This document shows positions 1-8,653 of a DNA stretch of 35,245 nucleotides, one piece after another (position 1 is the first letter of the stretch; each line of letters opens with the position of its first letter). The stretch comes from Bacteroidales bacterium (lineage in GTDB: Bacteria; Bacteroidota; Bacteroidia; Bacteroidales; B18-G4). Location of the stretch: assembly GCA_030606625.1 (NCBI GenBank), contig JAUWGC010000005.1, forward strand, positions 1 to 35,245, written 5' to 3'. The translations under genes and the position numbers were made by a program. The notes below the pieces were generated by a model. It searched no databases. It was not told where the DNA came from and saw only the letters and a list, made by a program, of their open reading frames with translations.

Positions 1-222
1 GAAATTATTATTGAGCAAAGAGATAAGGAGGAGGTGTTGTATCAGACAGGAATGAATGAGGAAGGTAAAATTCAAACCGTTATGGTGAGCTCACCTGGCT
101 CGGAAGCTCTGAACTTAGCGTTTGATGTTACCCCGGCAAAATATATCACAGGCATCATAACTGAAAAAGGTATCATTTCACCTGATCCGGTTGCCATTAA
201 AAAAATTTACAATGCAGAATGA
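1..222 (+). CDS. mtnA: S-methyl-5-thioribose-1-phosphate isomerase, C-terminal fragment (5' end outside window)
   Basis: Frame 1 is open from base 1: EIIIEQRDKEEVLYQTG...ALNLAFDVTPAKYITGIITEKGIISPDPVAIKKIYNAE*. The AFDVTPA..ITGIITEKG tail is typical of MtnA/eIF2B-like isomerases. Confidence 0.8.
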   Translation, partial: EIIIEQRDKEEVLYQTGMNEEGKIQTVMVSSPGSEALNLAFDVTPAKYITGIITEKGIISPDPVAIKKIYNAE

Positions 223-249
223 CAAGGATTATCCAGGTAGAAAAAGTAT

Positions 250-648
250 CTAAAAATGAATTTTATGATAGTCAAAAGTTTGATTATCACGGTATGTCTT
301 GATTTTTTGTGCTATCGTTATAAAAATTTTGAGATTGTTTTTTGAAAGCCAAAAAATGGCCTCCTTTTTTTTCCTGCAAGCATCGGCAAATATTACAAGG
401 AAATGAAATTCATGTTTCTTAAGCCATTCATAAGCTTTCTCTTGATCATCAATTGCTGCATCAAGCGCAGCAAAATGGGGGTATTTATGTTTTATCAGCC
501 ATTCGAAAGCTTCTTCACTTCCTCTCAGAGCGCTTGACAATGCAGCAAGCTCCGGATATCCATTGCTTAATAACCACTTATAGATTTTCTCGTTTCCGCT
601 GATTGTTTCACCAAAAGCTATCAGTATTTTGGGTGGGTATTCTAACAT
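250..648 (-). CDS. Hypothetical alpha-helical repeat protein (about four tandem 25-aa units)
   Basis: 132-aa ORF with regularly spaced units, e.g. LAALSSALRGSEEAFEWLIKHKYPH / FAALDAAIDDQEKAYEWLKKHEFHF / LVIFADACRKKKEAIFWLSKNNLKI. No competing ORF. Confidence 0.65.
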   Translation of the reverse strand: MLEYPPKILIAFGETISGNEKIYKWLLSNGYPELAALSSALRGSEEAFEWLIKHKYPHFAALDAAIDDQEKAYEWLKKHEFHFLVIFADACRKKKEAIFWLSKNNLKIFITIAQKIKTYRDNQTFDYHKIHF

Positions 649-831
649 AATATAAACAATTTCCCTTATAACAGTATATCTGGATTTTGAATCCTGTTAT
701 GCTATAATTTTTTCATAAATATACAACTAATTTGTGTGATAAGCAGATAAATTACGGCATTTTAAATTTAACCCATTAAATATTTTCAAAGATTGAGGAT
801 TAATTGATTAATTTTGGCATGAAATGGATAT

Positions 832-1806
832 ATGACTTCCCTGAAGGAAATAAAAAAACCTATTCGGCATTATATTGATGGCTTTGAAAAATATTTCAGA
901 TCATCAATACAAAGCCCCGTTCCTCTATTGGATAGGATTACACGGTATATTTTAAAACGAAAGGGAAAACAAATGAGGCCTCTGTTTGTATTCTTTTCGG
1001 CATCCATCTGTGGGGAAATCAATGATAGTACATACCGGGCCGCATCACTGATTGAATTATTGCACACTGCAACACTGGTGCATGATGATGTTGTTGATGA
1101 TTCGTATGAACGGAGAGGGTTCTTTTCCATCAATGCCTTATGGAAAAACAAGATTGCGGTATTGATCGGGGATTATTTATTGTCCAGGGGCTTGTTGCTT
1201 TCTATTGAAAATAATGATATTGAGTTGTTGAAGATTGTTACAGATGCTGTGAGGGAAATGAGTGAAGGGGAACTCCTGCAAATAGAAAAGGCAAGAAACC
1301 TGGATATACAGGAAGATATATATTTTGATATCATCAGAAAAAAAACAGCTTCTCTGATCGCTTCCTGCTGTGCCTGTGGAGCCAAATCTGTTGGTGCTGA
1401 TAAGGAATCCATTGAAAGGATGAGGTTGTTTGGGGAAAATGTTGGTATGGCATTCCAGATCAAGGATGACCTGTTTGATTATGAACAATCAAATTCAACG
1501 GGAAAACCTTCCGGTATTGATGTTAGAGAAAAGAAACTGACATTACCTCTTATTCATTTGCTCCGCCATTCTGATAGATCTGACAAACGAAAGATCATCA
1601 ACGTGGTTAAAAATCACAACCATAACGCAGAACGGGTTGCAGAGGTTATTGAAATGGTTAAAGCCAATGGTGGTATTGCTTATGCCAAGGATAAGATGAT
1701 GGAATACAAACAAAAAGCCCTGGAAATTCTTGATACTTTCCCGCTCAGCGATGCCAGGGAATCACTTAAAAAATTAGTGATCTTCACTACGGATAGAAAA
1801 AAGTAA
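832..1806 (+). CDS. Polyprenyl synthetase family protein (trans-isoprenyl diphosphate synthase)
   Basis: First Asp-rich region LVHDDVVDDSYERRG, second Asp-rich region GMAFQIKDDLFDYE, and the KGKQMRP motif. Confidence 0.93.
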   Translation: MTSLKEIKKPIRHYIDGFEKYFRSSIQSPVPLLDRITRYILKRKGKQMRPLFVFFSASICGEINDSTYRAASLIELLHTATLVHDDVVDDSYERRGFFSINALWKNKIAVLIGDYLLSRGLLLSIENNDIELLKIVTDAVREMSEGELLQIEKARNLDIQEDIYFDIIRKKTASLIASCCACGAKSVGADKESIERMRLFGENVGMAFQIKDDLFDYEQSNSTGKPSGIDVREKKLTLPLIHLLRHSDRSDKRKIINVVKNHNHNAERVAEVIEMVKANGGIAYAKDKMMEYKQKALEILDTFPLSDARESLKKLVIFTTDRKK

Positions 1807-1840
1807 ATTTTTAATTAAATATAAAAATCTGATTTTTGTC

Positions 1841-2479
1841 ATGAAGACAAAGCTAATATTGGGATTATTTCTTTTTATGATTTTTGTTGAATCAGAAGCA
1901 CAGCAGTTTCACGGCGGTGCAATGGTTGGCATGGTTGCAAGCACCGTTACGGGTGACAGTTACGGAGGATGGAACAAGGCAGGACTTTTTGCAGGAGGTT
2001 ATGTAAATCTTGAATTTGGCCGGCGATCCGCCTTTCAGATGGAATTGGAGTACATCCAGAAAGGCTCACGAAAAAACCCTGACCATTCCAAGGATGATTA
2101 TGATTCCTATTTGTTACGCCTGGGATATGTGGAATTACCTGTTTTATACCAATTTAAAATCAAGGATTGGCTGTCGGTTGAAACCGGCCCATCCATTGGA
2201 TTTCTTTTTCACTATTATGAAGAAGTAGACGAACAGGGGCAGGAACCATACCCTGATCTTTGCAAGGTTACTTATAGCTGGAATATTGGAATCAACTTCA
2301 TAATCACAGATAGGATACTGATCAATTTCCGGTCAAATAACTCCCTTGTAAATATTCGGACGGATAGAGCAACCGGGGATGTTAGTCGTTTTTGGGCCTA
2401 CGGGGAATACAATGATATTTTTATCTTATCAGTATTTTGCAGATTGACCAAACTGGGAAAAAACCGGTCAGAAAATTAA
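1841..2479 (+). CDS. PorT-like outer-membrane beta-barrel protein
   Basis: Signal peptide MKTKLILGLFLFMIFVESEAQ, then alternating aromatic/Gly strands (GLFAGGYVNLEFG..., LGYVELPVLYQFKI..., VETGPSIGFLF) typical of the Bacteroidetes PorT/OmpW-like fold. Confidence 0.75.
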   Translation: MKTKLILGLFLFMIFVESEAQQFHGGAMVGMVASTVTGDSYGGWNKAGLFAGGYVNLEFGRRSAFQMELEYIQKGSRKNPDHSKDDYDSYLLRLGYVELPVLYQFKIKDWLSVETGPSIGFLFHYYEEVDEQGQEPYPDLCKVTYSWNIGINFIITDRILINFRSNNSLVNIRTDRATGDVSRFWAYGEYNDIFILSVFCRLTKLGKNRSEN

Positions 2480-2571
2480 CATTTCAGAGTTCGATAAAAC
2501 CTCCTTTTGATGTAACAAATTTGGTGTTTTATAGGTATACAAACTATAAACAAAAACCAAATTTTATTGCA

Positions 2572-2757
2572 ATGTACCAGACTATTCATTTCCGTTTTCT
2601 TCATAGGTTTGGAAGGGGGATGCAGTTTTATTATGCAAGGCGTTATAAATGCGAGTATTGCGGTACGGATTACTCGGTAAAACTAAGTTTCTGCCCTGTT
2701 TGTTATAAGGAAGGTGTAAAATTTAACAAGATTTGGAAGTTCATTAAGGCTAATTGA
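2572..2757 (+). CDS. Small zinc-ribbon protein (61 aa)
   Basis: Internal start MYQTIHFRFLHRF within the 2437..2757 ORF, with CEYCGTDYSVKLSFCPVC (two CxxC knuckles). The upstream ORF extension overlaps the preceding gene and is probably spurious. Confidence 0.5.
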   Translation: MYQTIHFRFLHRFGRGMQFYYARRYKCEYCGTDYSVKLSFCPVCYKEGVKFNKIWKFIKAN

Positions 2758-2769
2758 TGGGTTGTTTTT

Positions 2770-3735
2770 TTACTTTTTATTATAATCCATACTTACCTTT
2801 TCTTCCTTTAGGATGGCATTAATATTGCGCATCAAGCCTTTATATTTGGTCCTTTTAATTGCTGAGTCCTTGAAAAATTTATTAAAGTCCTTTTCATTCA
2901 AGGATTCCCAGTTTTCCTTTTTTAGTTTCAAGAGATAATGATTAGGATGTAAGCTTTCTTCATCATGTGGCTTAGCGAACCTGTTCCATGGACAAACATC
3001 CTGGCAAATATCACATCCGAAGATCCAATTATTTAACTTATGGGTACTGGTAGGTGGTAATTCTCTTTTGTTTTCTATAGTAAGATAAGAGATACATTTA
3101 CTGGCTTTGATGATGTATGGCTTAATAATGGCCTTTGTTGGGCATGCATCAATACAGCGTGTGCAAGTGCCGCAAAAATCATGGGAATAGGGACTGTCGT
3201 ATTCCAGTTCAATGTTGGCAATGATATGACCAATAAAACAAAAACTTCCTATCTTTTTATTGATCAGACAAGTGTTTTTTCCAATCCAGCCTAATCCGCT
3301 GCGTTGTGCCCATACTTTATCCATAACGGGTGCCGAATCAACAAATATACTTGCCTGGAGGGTTCCTGTTCTCTTTTCAATACATGCAAGTAATTTTTTT
3401 AGTTTTTTCTTTATCACATGATGATAGTCTTTTCCATACGCATACTTTGAGATTTTGTATTTTGATTTTCCGGATTGATGATGTTCTGGATAATAATTTT
3501 GCAGGACGGTAATAACAGATTTGGCATTAGATACAAGCAGCCGTGGATCAAGTCTTTTTTCGAGGTGATTTTCCATATAGGTCATTTCACCATTTAATTT
3601 TTCCTGAAGCCATTGTTTTAATAATGGTTCCTGATTTTCAAGGTATGTTGCTGCGGATATTCCGGTGAATGAGAATCCAAGTTTATTGGCTTCTTCTTTG
3701 ATGTATTGAGATAATTCTGTTTTGATAAGTGCCAT
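2770..3735 (-). CDS. queG: Epoxyqueuosine reductase
   Basis: FVDSAPVMDKVWAQRSGLGWIGKNTCLI, two 4Fe-4S motifs CGTCTRCIDACP and CDICQDVCPWN. The ORF can extend to 3750; MALIKTELSQ at 3735 avoids overlap with ruvB. Confidence 0.93.
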   Translation of the reverse strand: MALIKTELSQYIKEEANKLGFSFTGISAATYLENQEPLLKQWLQEKLNGEMTYMENHLEKRLDPRLLVSNAKSVITVLQNYYPEHHQSGKSKYKISKYAYGKDYHHVIKKKLKKLLACIEKRTGTLQASIFVDSAPVMDKVWAQRSGLGWIGKNTCLINKKIGSFCFIGHIIANIELEYDSPYSHDFCGTCTRCIDACPTKAIIKPYIIKASKCISYLTIENKRELPPTSTHKLNNWIFGCDICQDVCPWNRFAKPHDEESLHPNHYLLKLKKENWESLNEKDFNKFFKDSAIKRTKYKGLMRNINAILKEEKVSMDYNKK

Positions 3736-3742
3736 TTGAATA

Positions 3743-4768
3743 TTATTCAAATAAACTGGCTTGGTCTGATTGCCTGAATCTCCCTAAATGTTTATATGCC
3801 AGGTCTGTTGCCTCCCTTCCCCGTGATGTGCGGTTAAGATAACCTTCCTGTATTAAATAAGGTTCATATACTTCTTCAATCGTATTGCCTTCTTCTCCGA
3901 CAGCGGTTGCAATGGTACTGATGCCGACCGGCCCTCCCTTGAATTTATCTATTATTGTTGTCAGTATCTTAATATCCATTTCATCAAGGCCATTGTTATC
4001 AACATTCAGGGCTGACAGAGCAAACCTTGCTATTTCCAGGTCGATAACTCCAGACCCTTTGATCTGGGCAAAATCCCGGACTCTTCTAAGCAAAAGATTT
4101 GCAATTCTGGGCGTTCCACGGCTACGGTGGGCAATTTCTTTAGCAGCATCATCAGAAATTGGGACTTTAAGAATTGATGCTGAGCGGCTGACAATTTTAT
4201 GCATAGTGTTGACATCATAATAAGACAATCTTGCATTGATGCCAAACCTTGATCGTAGTGGTGCAGTCAATAAACCGGAACGTGTAGTTGCGCCAATCAG
4301 CGTAAAGGGATTAAGATTGATCTGAACACTTCTGGCATTAGGCCCTGTTTCTATCATGATATCTATTCTGTAATCTTCCATTGCAGAATAAAGGTATTCT
4401 TCAACTACCGGGCTGAGCCTGTGGATCTCATCGATAAATAATATATCATTCTCCTCCAGGTTGGTCAATAAGCCTGCAAGGTCACCTGCTTTTTCGACGA
4501 CCGGCCCTGAAGATACTTTTATTTTTACACTCAGTTCATTTGCAATGATATAAGAAAGTGTGGTCTTTCCCAGACCCGGAGGGCCGTGAATCAGCACATG
4601 ATCCAAAGCCTCACCTCTTTGTTTAGCAGCTGCAACAAATATTTTGATGTTTTCAACGATTTTCTTCTGGCCGGCAAAGTTGGAGAAATCAGCAGGGCGT
4701 AGCACTTGTTCAATATCCCGTTCGGCCTGTGTTAAATGTTTCCCGCTTGGATCAAGACTTTCATTCAT
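3743..4768 (-). CDS. ruvB: Holliday junction branch migration DNA helicase RuvB
   Basis: [99 protein letters not shown]. Confidence 0.98.
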   Translation of the reverse strand: MNESLDPSGKHLTQAERDIEQVLRPADFSNFAGQKKIVENIKIFVAAAKQRGEALDHVLIHGPPGLGKTTLSYIIANELSVKIKVSSGPVVEKAGDLAGLLTNLEENDILFIDEIHRLSPVVEEYLYSAMEDYRIDIMIETGPNARSVQINLNPFTLIGATTRSGLLTAPLRSRFGINARLSYYDVNTMHKIVSRSASILKVPISDDAAKEIAHRSRGTPRIANLLLRRVRDFAQIKGSGVIDLEIARFALSALNVDNNGLDEMDIKILTTIIDKFKGGPVGISTIATAVGEEGNTIEEVYEPYLIQEGYLNRTSRGREATDLAYKHLGRFRQSDQASLFE

Positions 4769-4933
4769 GATCGAGGTATTTCAGTTTTTTTTAGATTACA
4801 AAGCAAATTTAGTAAATTCAGCTTGAGTATAGAATAATTTAAAAAATTCAACAATAATTTCATGCTCAAGAGAGTTTTGATTTCATATTTTATATTACCT
4901 TAGCTAAAACATTGTTTTAGTATTTTAGGAAAT

Positions 4934-5770
4934 ATGAAAAAAATTTTGGTTGGAATTGATTTTTCAAAAAATTCAATCCATGCTCTTGAGTATGCAATAA
5001 ATTTTGCGAATAAAGTAAATGCTGATGTAATGATGCTTTGGGTGAACAATATCGCTACTTTAGAATATGTTTTTGACAGTTATGAAGGTGATTTGAAAAG
5101 GGAAAAAAGGCAGAACTTTGATAAGTTAATAGAAAAGTATCAGGACAAACTTGTGCCTGGGAAAATTTATTTTAAGCTCAGAAAAGGTAAAGTTCATATT
5201 GAGGTAGCTTCCCAGGCCAAGCAGATTAATGCTGATCTGATTATTGCAGGGACACATGGCTTTTCAGGTTACGAAGAATACTGGATAGGTAGCAATGCAT
5301 ACCGTATCGTCACACATTCACTATGCCCGGTTATTACGGTCAGATATGATTTTAATTATCAAGAAGGTATAAAAAAGATCATTCTTCCAATTGACAGTTC
5401 TCAGGAAACCAAGCAAAAACTACCGGTGGCTTCTGTCATAGCCAAACAATTCGGTGCAGAAATACATATTCTGACATTATATTCAACAATGGTCAAAGCA
5501 ATACAACGAAGGGTTGACAATCATGCAAAACAAGTTATGGATAGGCTTGACGCCGAAAGTGTTAAATATATATTAACAAGCAAAACATCGGATAACTTTA
5601 CTCAGACTACCCTGGATTACGCGCAAAATATTAATGCTGATCTGATCGCAATCATGACGGAACAGGAAACCACAACTGCCAATATCTTTCTTGGTCCGTT
5701 TGCTCAACAGTTAATTAATCATTCCCCTTTTCCGATTTTAAGTTTGCGATCCAGGGAGATTAACAAATGA
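4934..5770 (+). CDS. Universal stress protein, two tandem UspA domains
   Basis: MKKILVGIDFSKNSIHALEYAI...ADLIIAGTHGFSGYEEYWIGSNAYRIVTHSLCPVITVR, then a second Usp half. Confidence 0.93.
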   Translation: MKKILVGIDFSKNSIHALEYAINFANKVNADVMMLWVNNIATLEYVFDSYEGDLKREKRQNFDKLIEKYQDKLVPGKIYFKLRKGKVHIEVASQAKQINADLIIAGTHGFSGYEEYWIGSNAYRIVTHSLCPVITVRYDFNYQEGIKKIILPIDSSQETKQKLPVASVIAKQFGAEIHILTLYSTMVKAIQRRVDNHAKQVMDRLDAESVKYILTSKTSDNFTQTTLDYAQNINADLIAIMTEQETTTANIFLGPFAQQLINHSPFPILSLRSREINK

Positions 5771-6222
5771 GATTTAATAATAAATTTGAAATGAAAAGAT
5801 GGGTTCAGATATTGGTTTTTTTATTAATATATCCTGTTTTGCTGATTGCACAGGAGGAAAACTATGGATATGTCGCTATTTATCAGGATTCGAGGATTAA
5901 TTCATTGATCGAAAAACATATCTTTATCAATGAACATTTCCTTTTGAATAAGGAAAATCATGCTATTGAAGGTTATCGTTTGCAGATCTTTTTTGAATCT
6001 GGTAATAACTCAAGCACACAGGCAAGACAGATAAAGGAGGAGTTTGAAAAAAAATACAAAAGTATACCAGCGTATATTACATGGAAAGCACCTAACTTCA
6101 GGGTCAGGGTGGGGGATTTCAGGACCCGGATGGAAGCTGAAGGTTTTTTACAGAAAATAATACAAGATTATCCCAATGTATGGATAATTAAAGATGAAAT
6201 AAATTTTCCTAATCTTAATTAA
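5767..6222 (+). CDS. SPOR-domain exported protein
   Basis: Signal peptide followed by GYRLQIFFESGNNSSTQARQIKEEFEKKYKSIPAYITWKAPNFRVRVGDFRTRMEAEGFLQKI. ATGA overlap with the upstream usp stop. Confidence 0.85.
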   Translation: MRFNNKFEMKRWVQILVFLLIYPVLLIAQEENYGYVAIYQDSRINSLIEKHIFINEHFLLNKENHAIEGYRLQIFFESGNNSSTQARQIKEEFEKKYKSIPAYITWKAPNFRVRVGDFRTRMEAEGFLQKIIQDYPNVWIIKDEINFPNLN

Positions 6223-6234
6223 TTCAATACTATT

Positions 6235-7080
6235 ATGAAAAAAATTCTTGTAGGCATTGATTTTTTGGATTGTTCAATTAACGCGTTAATTCATGCTATT
6301 TCCATAGCGAATATAGCTAAGAGTGATATTATTCTTCTTTGGGTGAACAGGCCCGAATACAATAAAGAAGTGTTTCTTTTTGAACCTGATAAACTGCAAC
6401 TTGTTGTGAAAGAAAAGTTTCAGGAACTGATAGATAAATATCAACCCACTCTGGATGGAAAGATGACATATAAAATCAGGGAAGGTAAAGTATACAAGGA
6501 GGTTGTTTCAGAAGCCGAAGAAAGCAAAGCTGACCTGATTATAATCGGTACTCATGGTTCTTCGGGCTTTGAAGAGTTCTGGATTGGCAGTAATGCTAAT
6601 AAGGTCGTGTCATTCACCAAATTACCTATCATTACTATTCGGGGTGGAATTGATATTAGGAGGCCTTTAAATCGTATTGTTATGCCAATCGACAGTACTC
6701 TGGAAACAAGACAAAAAGTGCCATTTACTGCAAAACTGGCCAAGATGCACGATGCTGAAATATTTGTGGTTTCCGTATATACAACAAAAGTGCGAGCAGT
6801 GCGTATACGGGTTGACAGTTACACAGACCAGGTGAAAGAATACCTGGATGAAATGGAAGTGAAACATACGGTGGATACTCTGGATGCTGATAATCTTACT
6901 ACTGCAAGCATTGAATATGCAAAAAAGATAAATGCCAACCTTATATCCATAATGACAGAACAGGAAAGGACCACTACAAACCTCTGGCTCGGATCTTATG
7001 CACAGCAAATGGTAAACCATTCACCGTTTCCTGTGTTGAGTATTCATCCAAAGATAATGATGAGGTCGCTGGCCAGATAA
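6235..7080 (+). CDS. Universal stress protein, two tandem UspA domains (paralog of 4934..5770)
   Basis: MKKILVGIDFLDCSINALIHAISIANIAKSD...ADLIIIGTHGSSGFEEFWIGSNANKVV. Collinear with the first usp. Confidence 0.93.
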   Translation: MKKILVGIDFLDCSINALIHAISIANIAKSDIILLWVNRPEYNKEVFLFEPDKLQLVVKEKFQELIDKYQPTLDGKMTYKIREGKVYKEVVSEAEESKADLIIIGTHGSSGFEEFWIGSNANKVVSFTKLPIITIRGGIDIRRPLNRIVMPIDSTLETRQKVPFTAKLAKMHDAEIFVVSVYTTKVRAVRIRVDSYTDQVKEYLDEMEVKHTVDTLDADNLTTASIEYAKKINANLISIMTEQERTTTNLWLGSYAQQMVNHSPFPVLSIHPKIMMRSLAR

Positions 7081-7096
7081 AATAAATTTATCTAAA

Positions 7097-7132
7097 AGTC
7101 CGAAGGACTCCTATGGAGAGTGCCTATGGCAC
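7097..7132. repeat. Triple mini-hairpin element between convergent genes (REP-like or bidirectional terminator-like)
   Basis: AGTCC-gaa-GGACT (7097-7109), CTCC-tat-GGAG (7108-7118), GTGCC-tat-GGCAC (7120-7132). All have 3-nt loops. Confidence 0.6.
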
Positions 7133-7157
7133 AAGCACCAATCACTGAATAAATTTT

Positions 7158-8237
7158 TTAGTATCTGTTTACATTATTCAGATCCTCAAAGGCTTGTTTA
7201 AGACGCGTGACTATGGATTTTTCTCCTTCCCGTAGCCACTTCCTCGGATCATAAAATTTTTTGTTGGGCTTGTCATCTCCTTCCGGGTTGCCGATCTGGT
7301 ATTGCAAGTAGTCCTTATAATTGTTGTAATAGTTATGCACCCCTTCCCAGAAATCCCATTGGGTGTCAGTGTCAATATTCATCTTGATAACACCGTAGGA
7401 GATGGCTTCCCGTATTTCTTCCTGGCTGGAACCGGAACCTCCGTGGAATACAAAATTTACCGGATTCGGGCCTGTCTTGAATTTTTCCCGGATATACTTC
7501 TGTGTATTATGTAGTATGATGGGTTGAAGCTTTACATTTCCTGGCTTGTAAACTCCGTGAACATTTCCAAAAGCAGCAGCAACGGTAAAATTAGGGCTGA
7601 TCTTCATTAATTCTTCATAGGCATATGCTACATGCTCGGGCTGGGTGTATAATTTTGCACTATCGATGTCGGTATGGTCAACACCATCCTCTTCACCACC
7701 TGTTACACCCAGTTCTATCTCAAGTGTCATGTCGATCTTGCTCATTCTTTCAAGGTATTGTTTACATGTCGTGATGTTTTCTTCAATTGGTTCTTCGGAG
7801 AGGTCCAGCATGTGAGAACTGAACAAGGGTTTTCCATATTTCTTAAAGTGGGTTTCTCCCGCTTCCAGAAGTGCGTCAATCCATGGAAGCAATTTTCGGG
7901 TAGCATGGTCTGTGTGCAGTATAACAGGTATTTCGTAAAGCTCTGCCATCTGGTGTATATGATATGCTCCGGAAATGGCACCGGCAGTAGCGGCTTTTTC
8001 TTTTTCATTTGATAATCCTTTACCGGCAAAAAAATAGGCTCCTCCATTGGAGAATTGTATGATCACCGGAGAGTTCACAATTTTGGCAGCCTCTAAAACG
8101 GCATTGACAGTATCTGTTCCAACCACGTTGACAGCCGGTAGTGCGAACTGATTTTCCTTTGCGATCCGGAAGATCTCCTGAACATCATCACCGGTGGTAA
8201 CACCGGTATTTACCTTATCTGAGATTTTTTCTGACAT
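7158..8237 (-). CDS. fba: Class II fructose-bisphosphate aldolase
   Basis: ALPAVNVVGTDTVNAVLEAA, VILHTDHA, NFTVAAAFGNVHGVYKPGNVKL, FVFHGGSGSSQEEIREAISYGVIKMNIDTDTQ. Confidence 0.96.
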   Translation of the reverse strand: MSEKISDKVNTGVTTGDDVQEIFRIAKENQFALPAVNVVGTDTVNAVLEAAKIVNSPVIIQFSNGGAYFFAGKGLSNEKEKAATAGAISGAYHIHQMAELYEIPVILHTDHATRKLLPWIDALLEAGETHFKKYGKPLFSSHMLDLSEEPIEENITTCKQYLERMSKIDMTLEIELGVTGGEEDGVDHTDIDSAKLYTQPEHVAYAYEELMKISPNFTVAAAFGNVHGVYKPGNVKLQPIILHNTQKYIREKFKTGPNPVNFVFHGGSGSSQEEIREAISYGVIKMNIDTDTQWDFWEGVHNYYNNYKDYLQYQIGNPEGDDKPNKKFYDPRKWLREGEKSIVTRLKQAFEDLNNVNRY

Positions 8238-8346
8238 ATTTAAATTTTTTAATAGTAAACTTGATCAATAGCCAAAATTATAAATTTTTAAACACTGTTG
8301 TCCGATTAAAATTGAATATGCCATTTTTTATTTAAGGCTTCCTGGT

Positions 8347-8381
8347 TTTGCAGTTTGCAGGTTACGGGTTACGAGTTTGAA
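8347..8381. repeat. Intergenic heptanucleotide tandem repeat (locus i)
   Basis: tttgcag|tttgcag|gttacgg|gttacga|gtttgaa: five 7-mers in phase. Confidence 0.7.
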
Positions 8382-8405
8382 AATACTGAATAATTATTAA
8401 TTTTG
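8376..8405 (+). promoter_or_regulatory. Putative Bacteroidetes primary-sigma promoter for tRNA-Arg
   Basis: TTTG (8376-8379), 18-nt spacer, TAATTTTG (8398-8405). Matches the Bacteroidetes -33 TTTG / -7 TAnnTTTG consensus, with slightly short spacing. Confidence 0.5.
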
Positions 8406-8444
8406 CATAGCGAATTCATTGTCCAGGAATAATTTTATCGATCC

Positions 8445-8518
8445 GGCCCCGTAGTTCAACAGGATAGAATGTCAGATTCCGGTTCTGAAGGTTGTGGGTT
8501 CGAGTCCCGCCGGGGTCG
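8445..8518 (+). tRNA. tRNA-Arg (anticodon CCG)
   Basis: Cloverleaf read by eye: acceptor GGCCCCG/CGGGGTC; D-stem GTTC/GAAT; anticodon stem TCAGA/TCTGA with loop TTCCGGT; T-arm GTGGG-TTCGAGT-CCCGC; discriminator G; CCA not encoded. Confidence 0.95.
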
Positions 8519-8533
8519 CGGCATCCAGGATAT

Positions 8534-8561
8534 TCATACACCGACTATAGTTGGTGTATGA
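8534..8561 (+). terminator. Strong hairpin just downstream of tRNA-Arg (probable terminator or processing signal)
   Basis: TCATACACCGACTATAGTTGGTGTATGA: near-perfect palindrome with one G-U pair, starting 16 nt after the tRNA. No long U-tract. Confidence 0.6.
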
Positions 8562-8653
8562 GTTATTAATGTAACAAACTATTAATAAAACAAGTAAAAC
8601 ATACCTGGTATATGTTGTATATACGCTTTTAATAAACCCAAAAACTTATAAAT

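Noticed and set aside
1177-1488. Overlapping antisense ORFs inside the polyprenyl synthase gene
   Set aside because: Both are shadows of a strongly supported coding sequence.
4896-4903. TACCTTAG as a -7 promoter box for the first usp gene
   Set aside because: Imperfect TAnnTTTG match and only a 16-nt spacer from the nearest TTTG (4876-4879).
4934-7080. usp duplication as a composite transposon
   Set aside because: No transposase, inverted repeats or target duplications; the usp genes are ordinary diverged paralogs.
7674-8047. 112-aa (+) and 101-aa (-) ORFs inside fba
   Set aside because: Out-of-frame overlaps of a well-conserved aldolase gene; low-complexity translations.
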